Positions 63,203 through 64,000 of a stretch of DNA of 64,000 nucleotides are shown here, one piece after another. The notes under the pieces are model-generated. The model worked only from the letters and a program-made list of their open reading frames with translations, was not told the origin of the DNA and made no database searches. The position numbers and the translations under genes are program-made. The DNA is from Dryas octopetala (Eukaryota > Streptophyta > Magnoliopsida > Rosales > Rosaceae). How positions within the stretch are numbered: position 1 is the first letter of the stretch; every line of letters begins with the position of its first letter. The DNA is taken from NCBI GenBank assembly GCA_963921425.1, contig OY992834.1, forward strand, positions 2,170,001 through 2,234,000, given 5' to 3'.

Positions 63203-64000
63203 CTACACATCTAATTGCTTGTGTCTTGTATGTTTTCTGTGAGTTTTATTAGTGTGAGCTGTGGAGTGAAAATGAATTCAAGTTTGGTAGGTAGATAGAT
63301 CTGATTAATATGATTAGACACCAAAATCTTGTACCACTAAAACATGATTTTAGGTTTTGGGTTTGTGTTTCATGTTAAAGATTGGAGCTTTCAGCGGAAA
63401 TGAACTTGAATTATTCCAACTTAGAATTGGGTTTGGAATTTCAAGATCTAGCAGTGCCTGGAGTCTAGGAGAGGGTTGATCTCTTCATTTGGGTCGGGGC
63501 AATTTTGGTTTTTGGTATTTGAATTTTTACATGAGCTAGAAATGGGATAATGCGCCAAGCAAATTAGCATTTCTTGGCTCAAACCGAGGACTGGTCTTAC
63601 ACTTATTACTTATTATAATTGTTATTATTTTGTTTTAGAACAAAGATGACTGTTAAATTTGATACAAACCCAGTTGCTCTGAATGTTTTGTTATCATCGT
63701 GTGTATGCTCTGTTCTGATCACTATGCAACTTGTTGTCAATAATGTTTGCCCTTCATCCATTGTTTTCATTGCTGCTACTCCTTCGTTTCAACCCATATC
63801 TCTGTCTAGTCTGAGCTCTGTGCAAAGCTTACTGCTGTCTTTTGCCTTTTGCTAAGCCTGTAATTTATTCCCCCCACATTGCCTTGTCCCCCCAATTATA
63901 AAATTTAACTGATAGAGTTCAGTTCTTACAAGTTTATTCTCACCAAAGGAGAGAAAATGGGGAACAACTTCATAAAGTTTCTCAGAAAATTTGTTTTTTC

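Larger units (their letters stand above)
61532..64000. other. Region downstream of MSH3 up to the window edge
   Basis: The MSH3 3' flank, a GA microsatellite with an adjoining 59-bp duplication (62175-62376), AT-rich DNA and a CT microsatellite at 63165-63202. From about 63165 the sequence resembles the CT-rich 5' leader of a plus-strand gene whose coding exons would lie beyond 64000. The short frame at 63619-63855 is not convincingly coding. Confidence 0.45.

Noticed and set aside
63619..63855. A 78-codon plus-strand frame with hydrophobic stretches
   Set aside because: Hydrophobicity comes from T-rich DNA; no family signature and no downstream exon in the window. Left open because the window ends soon after.

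Overview
This window is nuclear DNA from a flowering plant: a eudicot, most likely a woody rosid. A Rosaceae origin would fit, but the sequence does not prove it. The evidence is multi-exon genes with GT/AG introns, AT-rich intergenic DNA, many AT/CT/GA microsatellites and small fold-back transposons, and proteins closest to known eudicot families. I see no CRISPR array, operon, rRNA gene or virus, and no tRNA gene I could support.

Thirteen protein genes are supported. In order: a P-type PPR protein (-, 1522-2967); an LTI65/RD29B/CAP160-type cold- and ABA-responsive protein (-, 5057-7404); the meiotic crossover protein SHOC1/ZIP2 (+, 9845-16342); an NT-C2 plus coiled-coil 'myosin heavy chain-related' protein (-, 17152-20739); a cytochrome b561 (+, 23633-27373); a remorin (+, 32866-34730); a SEC22-like longin protein with a degenerate SNARE motif (+, 35586-36755); an R2R3-MYB of the MYB18(LAF1)/MYB19 type (-, 37121-38694); an E-class PPR protein (+, 42738-44438); the 25-kDa cleavage factor I subunit CFIm25 (-, 45334-47518); a RUP1/RUP2-type WD40 repressor of UV-B signalling (-, 49551-50816); and the mismatch-repair protein MSH3 (+, 55395-61531). 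The thirteenth locus, beyond 63165, is only a possible leader and is not called as a gene, so twelve are called with exon coordinates. Those exon models were assembled by hand from reading frame and splice sites. Every one keeps frame from ATG to stop.

The gene content matches two or three duplicated Arabidopsis segments: At5g52250-52310 (RUP1, MYB19, SNARE-like, coiled-coil, SHOC1, RD29B), At4g25540-25580 (MSH3, CFIm25, LAF1, cytochrome b561, CAP160) and part of At5g237xx (RUP2, remorin). The window therefore looks like the unreduced ancestral block. These locus assignments are from memory.

The strongest anomaly is SHOC1. The two exons that should flank its central region are separated by a 149-bp intron and still splice in frame, giving about 1362 residues against about 1594 in Arabidopsis. 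This suggests an in-frame internal deletion, a lineage difference or an assembly collapse. Other points of note are a cluster of three fold-back MITEs (two with clean 9- and 10-bp target duplications) between RUP and MSH3; two adjacent CRT/DRE cores and several ACGT elements upstream of the LTI65 gene; and the apparent replacement of the zero-layer arginine in the SEC22-like protein. I did not find a wholly new biological system.
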